This document shows, one piece after another, positions 7,961 through 18,665 of a stretch of 64,000 bases of DNA. Where the stretch lies: positions 124,001-188,000 of the forward strand of contig JAXLYM010000015.1 of NCBI GenBank assembly GCA_046351455.1, in the 5' to 3' direction. This DNA comes from JADJRH01 sp046351455 (GTDB taxonomy: Bacteria > Myxococcota_A > Polyangia > Polyangiales > Polyangiaceae). The number at the start of each line of letters is the position of its first letter. Within the stretch, counting starts at the first letter, position 1. A model generated the notes under the pieces. That model ran no database searches and was not told where the DNA came from. It saw only the letters and a list, made by a program, of their open reading frames with translations. A program made the translations under genes and the position numbers.

Positions 7961-9115
7961 TCAGCTCCCGCACGAGCACCCGTCGCAGCCGTGCGACGCG
8001 CGCTTCGGGGGCGTCACGTCCTGGTGCCGCCAGCACACCGGATCCGCCGCGAACATGTCGCCCGTCGCGTGGTACGAGGCCCCGCGGCACCCGTAGCAGA
8101 CGTCGATGAGATCGCAGCTCGCGCACGGCTCCTCGACGCGCCGCCGCACGCTGCGAACGCCCTGGAATTCAGGCGTCGTCACGATGTCGGCGATCGTCCC
8201 GTCGCGCCCGATGACGCCGAACTCCTTGTCGACGCCCGCGCACGGCTGCACCCCGCCGCGATCGTTCACGTAGCAGTTGCTCTCGAAGAGCGTGCACGAG
8301 CCCGCAGGGAAGGGCGGGTGCGGGATCCATGTGAAGCCGAACTCCGTCTGATCGATGCGGAGCAGCTCCTCGAACAGCGCTTTGTACTTCGCGGGCGCCT
8401 CGGCCTCGTCGAACGTGAGGCTCGCGTTGTTCACCGCGGCGCGCCCGTGGATCGTGGGGATCTCGACCTCGGGGATGATCCCTTGCCGCCGCATCCACCG
8501 CCACATGTCGGGCAGGTCCTCGTAGTTCTGCGGGCAGATGATCGTCTCCAGCGCGAGGCGCCCCTCCGCCGCGAACCCCGCGTCGATCAGCGCGTCCACG
8601 CCGCGTCGGATGCGCTTCGCCGCGCCCTTCACGCCGACGAGCGCGTCCTGCACGTCGTCGCGCGGGCTGTTGAATTTGCCCACGACCGACACGTCGCGCG
8701 GGTGGAGCCACTTCGCGTCGTCTTCGCGGAGGAGCGTGCAGTTCGTGTACAAGTAACAATAACAACCGCGGCTGTTCGCGTGGTCGATGAGCGACGCGCC
8801 AGAGACGAGGATCGACTCGCGCATCAAGGACTCTCCGCCCGCGACGATCGACACGAGGCACGCGCCGATCGCCACCGCGTCGTCCACGATCTTCCGCAGC
8901 TCCGCGTCCGAGAGGCCGCCCGTGTGCGTGGCCGTCGCCTCGGTGTAGCAGTACGTGCACTTCAGGTTGCACTGCCGCGCGATCTCGACGCTCATGCGCT
9001 GGAGCGGCTTGCTCTTGTCCGGCACGCGCGTCCGCTCGGTCCGCGAGCGAATGGACGGCGGCGGCCCCCACGCGGGCGTGGGAAAGAGCGGCAGCGCGAC
9101 GCGACTCTCCAGCAT
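7961..9115 (-). CDS. Radical SAM protein with SPASM-type C-terminal Cys region
   Basis: 384 residues from the ATG at 9115. The radical SAM motif C-N-L-K-C-T-Y-C (Cys49, 53, 56) binds the [4Fe-4S] cluster that cleaves S-adenosylmethionine. GGESLM follows as the SAM-contacting Gly motif. The C-terminal part has the spaced cysteines of a SPASM domain, for auxiliary iron-sulfur clusters (CYVNDRGGVQPC, then CASCDLIDVCYGC and a later Cys). The protein ends GCDGCSCGS, a small extra Cys cluster. SPASM enzymes often modify peptides; no precursor peptide gene is evident in the 114 bp upstream or the 12 bp downstream, so the substrate is unknown. Cofactor or anaerobic-sulfatase-type roles are alternatives. 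Confidence 0.87.
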   Translation of the reverse strand: MLESRVALPLFPTPAWGPPPSIRSRTERTRVPDKSKPLQRMSVEIARQCNLKCTYCYTEATATHTGGLSDAELRKIVDDAVAIGACLVSIVAGGESLMRESILVSGASLIDHANSRGCYCYLYTNCTLLREDDAKWLHPRDVSVVGKFNSPRDDVQDALVGVKGAAKRIRRGVDALIDAGFAAEGRLALETIICPQNYEDLPDMWRWMRRQGIIPEVEIPTIHGRAAVNNASLTFDEAEAPAKYKALFEELLRIDQTEFGFTWIPHPPFPAGSCTLFESNCYVNDRGGVQPCAGVDKEFGVIGRDGTIADIVTTPEFQGVRSVRRRVEEPCASCDLIDVCYGCRGASYHATGDMFAADPVCWRHQDVTPPKRASHGCDGCSCGS

Positions 9116-9229
9116 CCCGCGGATGCGACCACCCCGAGGGGGACGCGTCAAGCGAGCGAGCGCGCCGAATTCGCGCGTTCGTCGCCACAAACTTGGCCCT
9201 CGCCGTCGCGGCCTGTCACGACCGCACGC

Positions 9230-9529
9230 GTGCAGCGATCCACGTTGATCCTCGAGCGCGTCTTGCCGATCGGCATCCTCGCGGTGGCGCTCATCGGCGC
9301 GCCGGTGATGATCTTCTCGCCGGAGGGTTTGCCGCGGATGCGCGCCGTCGAGAAGGAGCTCGCGGACGTCGAGGAGGACAACGCCCAGCTCCGCCGCGAA
9401 ATCGAGTCGCTCCGCGGCAACGTGGCCCGCCTCCGCGACGACCCGGCCGCGATCGAGCGCATCGCCCGCGACAACCTCGGCCTCGTCCGCCAGACCGAGG
9501 TCGTCTTCCAGTTCCCGGTCAAGCGCTAA
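9230..9529 (+). CDS. FtsB/DivIC-like septum formation protein
   Basis: 99 residues from a GTG at 9230 (a TTG at 9245 is possible). One membrane helix (VLPIGILAVALIGAPVMIF, ~10-28) is followed by a coiled coil (KELADVEEDNAQLRREIESL) and the short conserved tail IERIARDNLGLVRQTEVVF. This is the size and order of FtsB/DivIC proteins, which join FtsL and FtsQ in the divisome. It is divergent from the radical SAM gene. A copy of repeat family A begins 26 bp after its stop. Confidence 0.85.
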   Translation: MQRSTLILERVLPIGILAVALIGAPVMIFSPEGLPRMRAVEKELADVEEDNAQLRREIESLRGNVARLRDDPAAIERIARDNLGLVRQTEVVFQFPVKR

Positions 9530-9554
9530 AACCCCTACAAACGAAGGCGATTGG

Positions 9555-9638
9555 TGCCCACCCCCGGTCGTGCTCGGCCTGTCGGCCTGCGCGCGCCCGC
9601 CCCTCCCAAATCGCTCTCTTCGTTCGCGAAGGGAGGGG
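9555..9638. repeat. Dispersed repeat family A, intergenic copy
   Basis: It shares the head TGCCCACCCCCGG and the tail CCCTCCCAAATCGCTCTC...GCGAAGGGAGGGG with the copy in murD (5271-5354); the middle diverges. The terminal CCCTCCC/GGGAGGG arms would form a hairpin. It sits between ftsB-like and the GspE_N gene. Confidence 0.75.
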
Positions 9639-9695
9639 ACGTTTCGTTTCTGTCGGGGCCGCTTGAAAGGCGCGGATGATGCTATCGTCGCGCGC

Positions 9696-11768
9696 GTGTC
9701 GACCGCGCTGGCCCTTCGGCTGATCGCTTCCGGCGCCGTTTCGCAGGCGGACGCCGAGGCCGCGCTGCTCAGCTCGCTCGCGCGCCGCGTGCCGTTCGTG
9801 CGCGCGCTCATCGACGGCGGCGCCATCGGGGAGGCCGCGCTCGATCAGTGGCTGGAGCAGCTCGGAGGCATCGGCCTGCGCCAGGTCGTCGGCATGCCCG
9901 AGCTCGTGAACCGGCTGCCGCCGCACTTCTGCCGCCGCATGGGCGTGCTGCCGATCGGCGTCGATCACGCCGCGCGCGTCGTGGAGCTCGCCGCCGCCGA
10001 TCCGCTGGATCCGCACGTCGCCGCGGAGGTCGCGTTCCACCTCGGCGTGCAGGCCCGCGTGATGCGCGCGCCGATCGCCACGATCGAAGAGGCCATCCGC
10101 CGCATCGAGCTGTCGGCCGAGGCCGCCGCCGGTCGCGCGCGCCGCGCCACGCCGCCGTGCCCCCACGGCGCGCCCGAGTCGTCGAACCCGCCGCCACCGC
10201 CGCCGGATCCGGCGCCGATCCCGCTCGTGAAGCGCACCGGCGAGCGCTCGCCCGACACGCTCCGCCTCTACAAGCAGACGCTGCGACCCGGGGCAGGGAA
10301 GGACGATCTCGACTACGAGGACGTGCAGCCCTCGGGCCCGATGTCGTTCGACGCGCTGCCGGAGTCGCAGCCGATCCCGCTCGGCGCGCCGAAGAGCTGG
10401 GACGCCGACGCCGAGAGCGCGCCCCCGAAGACGCTCCGCGACTCCGGCCGCCTGCGCGAACTGGGGCAGCAAATCGAGGGCGAAACGCGCCCCATCGGCG
10501 ACTCCGGCCGCCTCCGCGACATCGCGAGCCAGATCACGCTGGAGCCGCCGCCCTCGAACCGGCCCCCGCGGAGGTCCGAGCCGAACCTCCGCGAGCTCGC
10601 CGAACAGCTCACGAACGAGCCGATCCCGCGCACGCTGCGCGACTCGCAGCGCCTCCGCGACATCGCGCAGCAGGCCTCGCGCACCGCGCCCGACCCGCGC
10701 GACACGAGCCCGCGCTCCGTCCGCGAATCGCAGCGCCTCCGCGACATTCTGGAGCCGCCGCCCCCGATCGATCGCCTCCGCGACTCGCAGATGCGCCTGC
10801 GCGATCTGGCCGCGCAGCTCCCGCGCGACGCGACGCCGCCGACCGGCATCGATCTGCGCGCCCACGCCGCGCCGCCGGATCCGGAGGCGCCGCTCTCCGC
10901 GATGGTGCCGCCCGAGCAGACGCCGCCGCCGGGCGAGCCGCCGACCGTGTCGTTCCCGTCGCTGCCGCCGCCGTCGGTGATGGATCAACCCGGCCTCCTC
11001 GCGGCCGACACGGAGTGGTCCGCGCCGCCCCCCGCGCCGGAGCCGCGTCCCGAGGCCGCGCCGAAGAAGGAGCGCCGCCCGAGCCGATTCGCGCGCCCCG
11101 CGATCGACATCGACATCCCGCTGCCGCCCTCGGAGAACCGCGCGCGCCGCCAGCGCACCACGTGGGATCTGCCGCTCGCGGAGCCCCGCGAAGAGCCGCC
11201 GGAGCCGCTCGAACCGCCGCCGCGCACGCCCCCGAGCCTCCGCGCCGGAGACCCCGTCCCGCCGTCGATGCCCATGGATCCACCGCTCCGCCCGGATCCG
11301 TTCGACACGAGCGCCGTGCTGGAGGCGCTGCGCGGGGCCGCCTCGCGCGACGACGTCGTCGTGGCGGCGCTCCGCGGCCTGCGCACGGTCGGCCGCCGAA
11401 CAGGCATCTTCGTCGTGCGCCGCGACGGATTCCACGGCTGGGCCTGCAACGTGGAGCTCGCGGATCAAGCGCGCCTCCGCACGGTCTCGATCCCCGGCGA
11501 CGCGCCGAGCCTCTTCGCCACGGCGGTCGCGGCCGGCTCGTACTTCGGCCCCGTCCCGTCGAACGCCGCGCACGCGGGCCTGCTCGCGGTGCTGGAGCAC
11601 GTCGGCTCCGACGTCGCGGTCGCGGTCGCGAGGGCAGGGGGCAAGCCCGTGATGGTCCTCTTCGCGGACGACCTCGTGGAGACGAAACGCCGCATTTTAC
11701 CGCGTCTCCAGGACCTCGCCGACGCCGTCGGAGCGGCCCTGTCGCGCCTCCTCGCCGCGCGCCTCTGA
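9696..11768 (+). CDS. GspE N-terminal (MshEN) domain protein with repeats and a C-terminal sensor-like domain
   Basis: 690 residues from a GTG at 9696, where homology to the domain starts. Residues ~1-145 resemble the N-terminal domain of type II secretion or pilus ATPases (LIDGGAIGEAALDQWLEQL, then RRMGVLPIGVD and a LAAADPLDPHV block). This module often binds cyclic di-GMP, but no ATPase follows. The middle (~150-520) is Pro/Arg-rich and has six short repeats of the form D-S-x-R-L-R-(D/E)-(I/L)-A-x-Q (bases 10440-10820). Residues ~530-690 form a globular domain with FVVRRDGFHGWACNVE and AVAVARAGGKPVMVLFADD, compatible with a GAF-like fold. Role unknown; I infer a regulatory or scaffolding protein. 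Confidence 0.8.
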   Translation: MSTALALRLIASGAVSQADAEAALLSSLARRVPFVRALIDGGAIGEAALDQWLEQLGGIGLRQVVGMPELVNRLPPHFCRRMGVLPIGVDHAARVVELAAADPLDPHVAAEVAFHLGVQARVMRAPIATIEEAIRRIELSAEAAAGRARRATPPCPHGAPESSNPPPPPPDPAPIPLVKRTGERSPDTLRLYKQTLRPGAGKDDLDYEDVQPSGPMSFDALPESQPIPLGAPKSWDADAESAPPKTLRDSGRLRELGQQIEGETRPIGDSGRLRDIASQITLEPPPSNRPPRRSEPNLRELAEQLTNEPIPRTLRDSQRLRDIAQQASRTAPDPRDTSPRSVRESQRLRDILEPPPPIDRLRDSQMRLRDLAAQLPRDATPPTGIDLRAHAAPPDPEAPLSAMVPPEQTPPPGEPPTVSFPSLPPPSVMDQPGLLAADTEWSAPPPAPEPRPEAAPKKERRPSRFARPAIDIDIPLPPSENRARRQRTTWDLPLAEPREEPPEPLEPPPRTPPSLRAGDPVPPSMPMDPPLRPDPFDTSAVLEALRGAASRDDVVVAALRGLRTVGRRTGIFVVRRDGFHGWACNVELADQARLRTVSIPGDAPSLFATAVAAGSYFGPVPSNAAHAGLLAVLEHVGSDVAVAVARAGGKPVMVLFADDLVETKRRILPRLQDLADAVGAALSRLLAARL
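10440..10820 (+). repeat. Six LR-type peptide repeats in the GspE_N protein
   Basis: Codons give SGRLRELGQQI, SGRLRDIASQI, NLRELAEQL, SQRLRDIAQQ, SQRLRDILE and SQMRLRDLAAQL, separated by variable proline-rich spacers of 15-35 residues. Each unit could be a short amphipathic helix, a likely docking motif on a disordered linker. Confidence 0.7.
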
Positions 11769-11878
11769 TCCGAAGACCGCGGCCCGAGCGCGGCCCCGCG
11801 CCCCCGTTGCCTCATTTCCGGCCACCGCTGTCCACCTGAGGCCACCGTCGCCGGCGCGCGCGTGGTGTGCTCGCGCGC

Positions 11879-12343
11879 ATGACGACCCCGCAACCATCGT
11901 CCTCGTCGCTCTGGAGGACGGGCAAGGCGCTCTGCATCGTGGCCGCGATCACGTACGGCCTGCTCACCGCGGCGATCGACGTCGTGGACCCGCACCACCT
12001 GAGGAACCCCGATTGGCCGGGGCACGCGCGCTTCCACCTCCTGTGGCTCATCAGCGCGGGCGCGCTCGGCGCGGTGACCTCCATCTACTTCTTCTGGACG
12101 GCCACCCCGCGCACCTTCGAGCGCATCCGCACGGGCGCGATGCTCGGCGCGATGCACCTCGGCGGCTTCTTCTCGGCCGTCCTCTTCAAGCCCGCCGCCG
12201 GTGCCGAATTCGACGCGGACGGCCGCGTCTTGCTCGGCTTCATCCCTCCGGCGGCGCTCCACCTCTCCACGTCGACGGCGCTCCTCATCCTCGGCGTCGT
12301 GCTCTGTCACAAGGCCCGTATTCAAGAAGGGACGACCAAGTGA
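11879..12343 (+). CDS. Four-helix integral membrane protein
   Basis: 154 residues from the ATG at 11879. Four hydrophobic segments are visible: CIVAAITYGLLTAAI, LLWLISAGALGAVTSIYFFW, AMLGAMHLGGFFSAVLF and LHLSTSTALLILGVVLC. The stop overlaps the GTG of the FAD monooxygenase by four bases (GTGA), so the two are translationally coupled. I do not recognise the family. Coupling suggests it helps the monooxygenase, for example by membrane docking or substrate handling, but this is inference. Confidence 0.8.
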   Translation: MTTPQPSSSSLWRTGKALCIVAAITYGLLTAAIDVVDPHHLRNPDWPGHARFHLLWLISAGALGAVTSIYFFWTATPRTFERIRTGAMLGAMHLGGFFSAVLFKPAAGAEFDADGRVLLGFIPPAALHLSTSTALLILGVVLCHKARIQEGTTK

Positions 12344-14145
12344 ACACCGATCTCACGACTCCGGTCCTCATCATCGGCGCGGGCCCGACTGGCATGCTCG
12401 CGGCCCTGTGCCTCGCGGCGCGCGGCGTCGAATCCATCCTCCTCGAGCGCCGCGAAGGCCTGGAGACGCACCCGAAGGCGCACGAGCTGTCCGCGCGATC
12501 CATCGAGATCCTGCACGATCTCGGCTTCCATCACGACGATCTCGCGGCCGAGGCCTCCCCGCCGGAGGACGCCGCCAAGATCCTCTTCTGCGGCACCATC
12601 GCCGAGGAATTCGGCTGCATCGATCTGCAGACCGGCGGCGGCGCCCGCAAGTACCGCGAGCACCTCGCCGCGCCGATGCCGTACCTCAACGTGTCGCAGG
12701 TCGAGATCGAGAAGCGCATGCGCGCGCGCGTCCTTGCCACGCCGAGCATCCGCCTGCTCCAGCACCACCAGTGGGAGTCCTTCGAAGCGCAGGGCGACGC
12801 CGCCGTCACGAGCCGCGTCACCGATCTCTCCGCGCGCCGGAGCCTCACGATCGAGAGCCGGTACGTCTTCTGCGCCGACGGGGCAGGGAGCCGCACCCGC
12901 AAGGCCCTCGGCGTCGCGATGCGCGGCCCGGACAAGCTGCTCGACGTCGTGAACGCTTATTTTCAAGCCGATCTGAGCCAGGTCGTCCGCACGCGCGGCA
13001 AGCTCTATTTCATCTTCTCCCCGAAGGCGCCGGGCAGCGCGCTCATCGCGCACCACGTCGAGAAGCGCTGGGTCTTCCACCTGCCGATCGCGACGCCCAC
13101 GGAGAAGGTCGAGGACTACACGCCCGAGGTGATGACGAAGAAGATCAAGGCCGTCCTCGGCCGCGACGACGTCGACATCCGCGTCACCTCGATGAGCCAC
13201 TGGCGCATGGCCGCGCAGGTGGCGGAGCGGTTCCGCGTCGGCCGCGTCTTCTTGCTCGGCGACGCGGCGCACCGCTTCCCGCCGACGGGCGGCCTCGGCA
13301 TGAACTCCGGCATCGGCGACGCGCACAACCTCGCGTGGAAGATCGCGATGGCCCTCGAAGGCCGCGCGTCCTCGGATCTGCTCGACACGTACGAGTCCGA
13401 GCGCCGCCCAGTCGTGCAGGCGAACTGCGACGCGAGCCGCCGGAACTACGAGCACATGACCGAGATCGCGGAGGCGTTCGGCATCGACGTGGAGGGCGCG
13501 CAGTGGGTCCACGAGCAGCTCGCGAGCCCGGCCGTGCGCGCGCTCCCGGGGCCTCTCCGCGCGCTGACGGAGCTCGGGTTCCAGAAGGTCGGCGAGAGCA
13601 TCCTGGCCCGGTACCACCGCGATCCGGCGGTGCGCGAGCGCGTCCTCGCGGCGGTCGAGGCGCAGCGCTCCCACTTCGACCGGATCGGCCTCGATCTCGG
13701 CTACACCTACGACGACGGCGCGCTCCTGCCGGACGGCACGCCCGCGAACGAGGTCGACGACCGCGTCACGTCGTACGTCCCGTCGACGCGCCCCGGCGCC
13801 CGTTTCCCGCATTTCTGGCTCGACGGCACCAAGCGCAAGCGGAGCAGCCACGCCGCGATCGACTACCGCGCGTCCACCTTGCTGCTGGGCGCGTCCGTCG
13901 AGCGGCTCCCCGCGGACGCCGAGGCCCTCCGCGATCTCGAAGCCACCCGGGGCGTGCGCCTGTTCGATCTCGCGGCGGACGCCCCGCTCTGTCACCGGGC
14001 CGCCGTGCACGCGATGGCCCAGATCGAGCCGGACGGCGCGCTCTTGATCCGTCCGGACGGCCACGTCGCGTGGCGGATGCAGCGCGGCGTCACGCTCTCG
14101 ATGGCCCTCGTCGCGTCGATCCTGGACCAGGTCTACGGCGCGTAA
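12340..14145 (+). CDS. FAD-dependent aromatic-type monooxygenase
   Basis: 601 residues from the GTG at 12340. Signatures of the PHBH/PheA class are in order: the dinucleotide fold LIIGAGPTGMLAA near the N-terminus, the DG motif region FCADGAGSRTRKAL, and the FAD-binding GDAAHRFPPTGGLGMNSGIG with DAHNLAWKI. The C-terminal ~150 residues form the thioredoxin-like tail seen in phenol hydroxylase relatives and polyketide-tailoring enzymes. It would hydroxylate a ring substrate using NAD(P)H and oxygen. Substrate is unknown. It is translationally coupled to the membrane protein before it. Confidence 0.9.
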   Translation: MNTDLTTPVLIIGAGPTGMLAALCLAARGVESILLERREGLETHPKAHELSARSIEILHDLGFHHDDLAAEASPPEDAAKILFCGTIAEEFGCIDLQTGGGARKYREHLAAPMPYLNVSQVEIEKRMRARVLATPSIRLLQHHQWESFEAQGDAAVTSRVTDLSARRSLTIESRYVFCADGAGSRTRKALGVAMRGPDKLLDVVNAYFQADLSQVVRTRGKLYFIFSPKAPGSALIAHHVEKRWVFHLPIATPTEKVEDYTPEVMTKKIKAVLGRDDVDIRVTSMSHWRMAAQVAERFRVGRVFLLGDAAHRFPPTGGLGMNSGIGDAHNLAWKIAMALEGRASSDLLDTYESERRPVVQANCDASRRNYEHMTEIAEAFGIDVEGAQWVHEQLASPAVRALPGPLRALTELGFQKVGESILARYHRDPAVRERVLAAVEAQRSHFDRIGLDLGYTYDDGALLPDGTPANEVDDRVTSYVPSTRPGARFPHFWLDGTKRKRSSHAAIDYRASTLLLGASVERLPADAEALRDLEATRGVRLFDLAADAPLCHRAAVHAMAQIEPDGALLIRPDGHVAWRMQRGVTLSMALVASILDQVYGA

Positions 14146-14219
14146 GTCGCCCGCCTGCAGCCCTTTCGAAGAAACTTTCGCGTGCCCCGCGCTCCGAGGG
14201 ATGGAGTAATCCACGACCC

Positions 14220-15914
<1,695 letters not shown>

Positions 15915-16307
15915 CGGCCTCAATTCCCACAAAAAAAGCCAAATCGAAGCGAATCCAGCCCCGGCAACGCTGCCGAGACGTTCCGGGTGCTCGTGAGGTT
16001 GCGCTCGTCGAAGCCGTCCGCTGCGACTCCGGAACCGGCACGGGGGAGCCGTCCGAAGAAGCCCGAATCTCCCCCGCTACACCCCTTAGAAAACGCGCAT
16101 AAGAAACATTATGTAAACTAAGCACGGATCCCGTTCTGGGCCGGGTCGCACGAGCTCGCCACGGCGCACCTCCGCGTCGCCGGTCCCGAGACCGAGCCGC
16201 CGCCCCGCCGAACCCGTCCACCCGCAGCGCGTCCTCGAAGCCTCCGTTCCGGCGCGTCGAGACCGTGGCCGAACCGCCGCGCTCATCCCCCGTTGCGGCC
16301 GCCCGTT
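15915..16307. other. 393-bp gap between convergent genes, with an AT-rich island
   Basis: It lies between the 3' ends of the mutase and the lipoprotein at 16308. I see no supported protein. A strikingly AT-rich stretch at ~16084-16122 contains CATAA-GAAACA-TTATG, a short inverted repeat, and TTATGTAAACT, which resembles a -10 region. In a genome this GC-rich it may mark a small RNA promoter or a terminator region, but no clear transcript end is visible. Confidence 0.4.
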
Positions 16308-17705
16308 TCAGAGGCCGCGGGCGCAGGCTCGCTGGCCGAGGTCTCCGCGCGGCGTCGGCCAGTGCGCGCACGTCGCCGGCTTGCTCCCGGTCGCGAACGC
16401 CCGCACTTTCCCGTCCGCCACGAGCGTCAGCGCTCCGGACGCCGCCTGCAAAAGCCAGTACGTCGGCATCTTTCCCGACGGCCCGAGCTCGGTCGCCCAG
16501 CGCGTCGTCCCGTCCGAGCCGATCGCCCACAAATGCGCGGCGCTCCCCGCATCGAAGCCCGTGGCCGTCGCCACGAACACCTCGCCGTCGTCCCCGAGCA
16601 CCGGCCCCGCGAGGATGTTCTCGCCCAGCTTCACGCTCCAGATCGGGTCCCCAGCCGGCGAAAAACGCCCGATCACGTCGTACGTGGTCGAGCTCTGCCC
16701 CTCGAGCTGCTCCTCGCCGACCGCGTAGAGCCCGCCGTCCGCGTCGATCACCACCGGCGCGTCCCACCCGACGTACGGTACGCCGCCGCCCGGATACGAA
16801 TTCCGGAGCGTCCCGTCGAGCCCCACGATCCAGAGGCCGCGGCCCGCCACATAATCCGGCCCTGCCGCGAGCGAGGCGCCAATTCCCCACCCCGGAAGCT
16901 CGCCCGAGAACACGACATCACCGCCCGGTGCGATCGCGCGGATCGGCTCCCCGGAGCTCCAGTTCGCGCCCCCCGCGAGCACCACGTCGCCCGCGGCGTC
17001 GAGCACGAGCTGCTGCGCGTACAGCGGATAACCGGCCGTGCTGTAGTAGCTCTTCACCGCGGCGACCGGAGCGATCGCGCCCGCGGAATCGACCGTGACG
17101 ACCCACAAATCCGCGTCGTTTGCGATCGTCGTGAACACGGTGCCGTCGCTCCGCGCGGCCGTGAACCCGGTCGCGATGACCTTCCCCGGCGACACGCCGA
17201 GCCCGCCCGCTTCCGCGAACGCGTTCAAATCCGCGGTCCACACGTGCGCCCCGGTCACGAGATCGAGCGCCACGATGTTTCCGATGCCGACCAGGAGCAG
17301 TTTGCCCCCGACGACCATCACCTGCGGCACGTACCCGGACGCGGCGATGTACTCGGAGACGTCGGCCTCCCACCGCACCGCGCCGCACGCGTCCAGCGCG
17401 AGCGCCTTGCGCACGTACAGCGAGCCCTCCGCGCCGACGTAATACGTTCCGCCTTCGAGATCCGCGGCGACCGGGCCGAGCAACGTGAGGTCGCCCAGAT
17501 CGAAGCTCGCGCTCCACACCTCGGTCCCCGGCGACGCCTGCGCGATGGTCGGGGCGCACGCCGCGGTGACGACGGGCGGACCGCACGTCGCGCCCCCGCC
17601 GCCGCCGCCCTCGTTCACGTCGAGCAACGCCGAGCGCGATCCGCACCCGACCAGCGCCGCGAGCCCCACGAGCGCGCCCAGTCCCCGAACAGACGTCGTC
17701 CGCAC
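16308..17705 (-). CDS. Lipoprotein with repeated beta-propeller-like strands
   Basis: 465 residues from a GTG at 17705. The lipobox is LVGCGSRSALL (Cys ~21), a form typical of Polyangiales lipoproteins, followed by a Gly linker. The body has repeating motifs such as GTYYVGAEGSLY, GGLYAVGEEQLEG, GEVFVATATGFD and LWAIGSDGTTRWA, as in PQQ-like/WD-like propellers. No enzymatic residues are evident. It probably sits at the outer membrane or periplasm. It starts 7 bp after the acetyltransferase gene on the same strand, suggesting one transcript. Confidence 0.8.
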   Translation of the reverse strand: MRTTSVRGLGALVGLAALVGCGSRSALLDVNEGGGGGGATCGPPVVTAACAPTIAQASPGTEVWSASFDLGDLTLLGPVAADLEGGTYYVGAEGSLYVRKALALDACGAVRWEADVSEYIAASGYVPQVMVVGGKLLLVGIGNIVALDLVTGAHVWTADLNAFAEAGGLGVSPGKVIATGFTAARSDGTVFTTIANDADLWVVTVDSAGAIAPVAAVKSYYSTAGYPLYAQQLVLDAAGDVVLAGGANWSSGEPIRAIAPGGDVVFSGELPGWGIGASLAAGPDYVAGRGLWIVGLDGTLRNSYPGGGVPYVGWDAPVVIDADGGLYAVGEEQLEGQSSTTYDVIGRFSPAGDPIWSVKLGENILAGPVLGDDGEVFVATATGFDAGSAAHLWAIGSDGTTRWATELGPSGKMPTYWLLQAASGALTLVADGKVRAFATGSKPATCAHWPTPRGDLGQRACARGL

Positions 17706-17712
17706 GCGACCG

Positions 17713-18315
17713 TCAACCCGCGTCGTCGTACGCGTTGTCTTCTTCCGGCTCTTCCGGCTCCGCGGGCGCCTCGCCGACGTCGCCGAACAAGATGATCTCG
17801 CCGGGGCGCACCACCGGCCGGCCGCTCTCCTCCCTCTCGGTCACCCAGGCCATCACGTCGTTGGGCAGCGTCGCGGAGTCGGCCTCGCGGAAGCCCTGCT
17901 TGCGGTAGAAGGCCATCGCCCAGTTCGCCTTCGCCCAGCAGCGGAGCACGATGTGATGGAGGCCCGCGCGGCGCGCGTCGTCGCGAACGGCCTCCAGAAG
18001 GCGCGCCCCGAGACCGAAGCGCTGCACGTCGGGGTGGACGTTGATGTCGGCGAGGTACGCGACGCCCGGGGCCTCGTCCCGCCACGCGGCGTACCCGGCG
18101 GGATGGTAGTCGGCCTCCACCACGTGGACGTTGTGATCGCGGGTGAGCGCCACGAAGTCCGCGTAGCTGCGGACCGGCACCTCCGCCGCGTCGAAGCCGA
18201 GCGCGTAGTACATGGCCGCGCAAGCTCGGTCGACCTTCTCCAACGCGGGAAGCTGAACCTCCTGCATGCGCGAGAGGCGGACACGATCCGGGGGGGTGCG
18301 CTCATCGGTGCTCAT
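17713..18315 (-). CDS. GNAT-family N-acetyltransferase
   Basis: 200 residues from the ATG at 18315. The acetyl-CoA fold shows YLADINVHPDVQRFGLGARLLEAV (strand 4 and the pyrophosphate-binding Q/RxxGxG/A loop) and the later WAKANWAMAFYRKQGF typical of motif B. The last ~45 residues are an acidic Glu/Pro-rich tail. Substrate unknown. It is the first gene of a likely two-gene unit with the downstream lipoprotein. Confidence 0.88.
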   Translation of the reverse strand: MSTDERTPPDRVRLSRMQEVQLPALEKVDRACAAMYYALGFDAAEVPVRSYADFVALTRDHNVHVVEADYHPAGYAAWRDEAPGVAYLADINVHPDVQRFGLGARLLEAVRDDARRAGLHHIVLRCWAKANWAMAFYRKQGFREADSATLPNDVMAWVTEREESGRPVVRPGEIILFGDVGEAPAEPEEPEEDNAYDDAG

Positions 18316-18665
18316 GGGGCGGCAAGGATACGTCCCGCCCTGCCCCGCTGTCTCGAAAAGCGCGCCGGTTTCGGTGCCATGCGGGTTGCCGGGAGAGCGG
18401 TCTCGTTCGCGGCACCCGGGAGCGCCCTGTTCACGAGTTGGCGGACCAGGCGCCAACCAGGAAGACGGAGCGGGCCGCCGCGGACCGCGCCTCGGGGAAA
18501 CGCTCGACTTGCCCTAAAAAGAGCAATATTTCAATTGGATACCTTGGCACCCCTCAAGAGCGTTCGAGACAGGAAACGCCCGCGGCGCGGACGGGGCCAT
18601 CCGCTGTCCGTAGCTAGAACGAAGATGAGGTTTGGGGGTGGAACGTCTCGGAAAGACGAGACGAA
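18316..18665. other. 350-bp intergenic stretch
   Basis: It lies between two minus-strand genes. It holds no supported reading frame. An AT-rich patch near 18512-18540 (TAAAAAGAGCAATATTTCAA) stands out and could be a promoter for the acetyltransferase or an end-of-transcript region of the upstream gene. Nothing else was seen. Confidence 0.35.
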
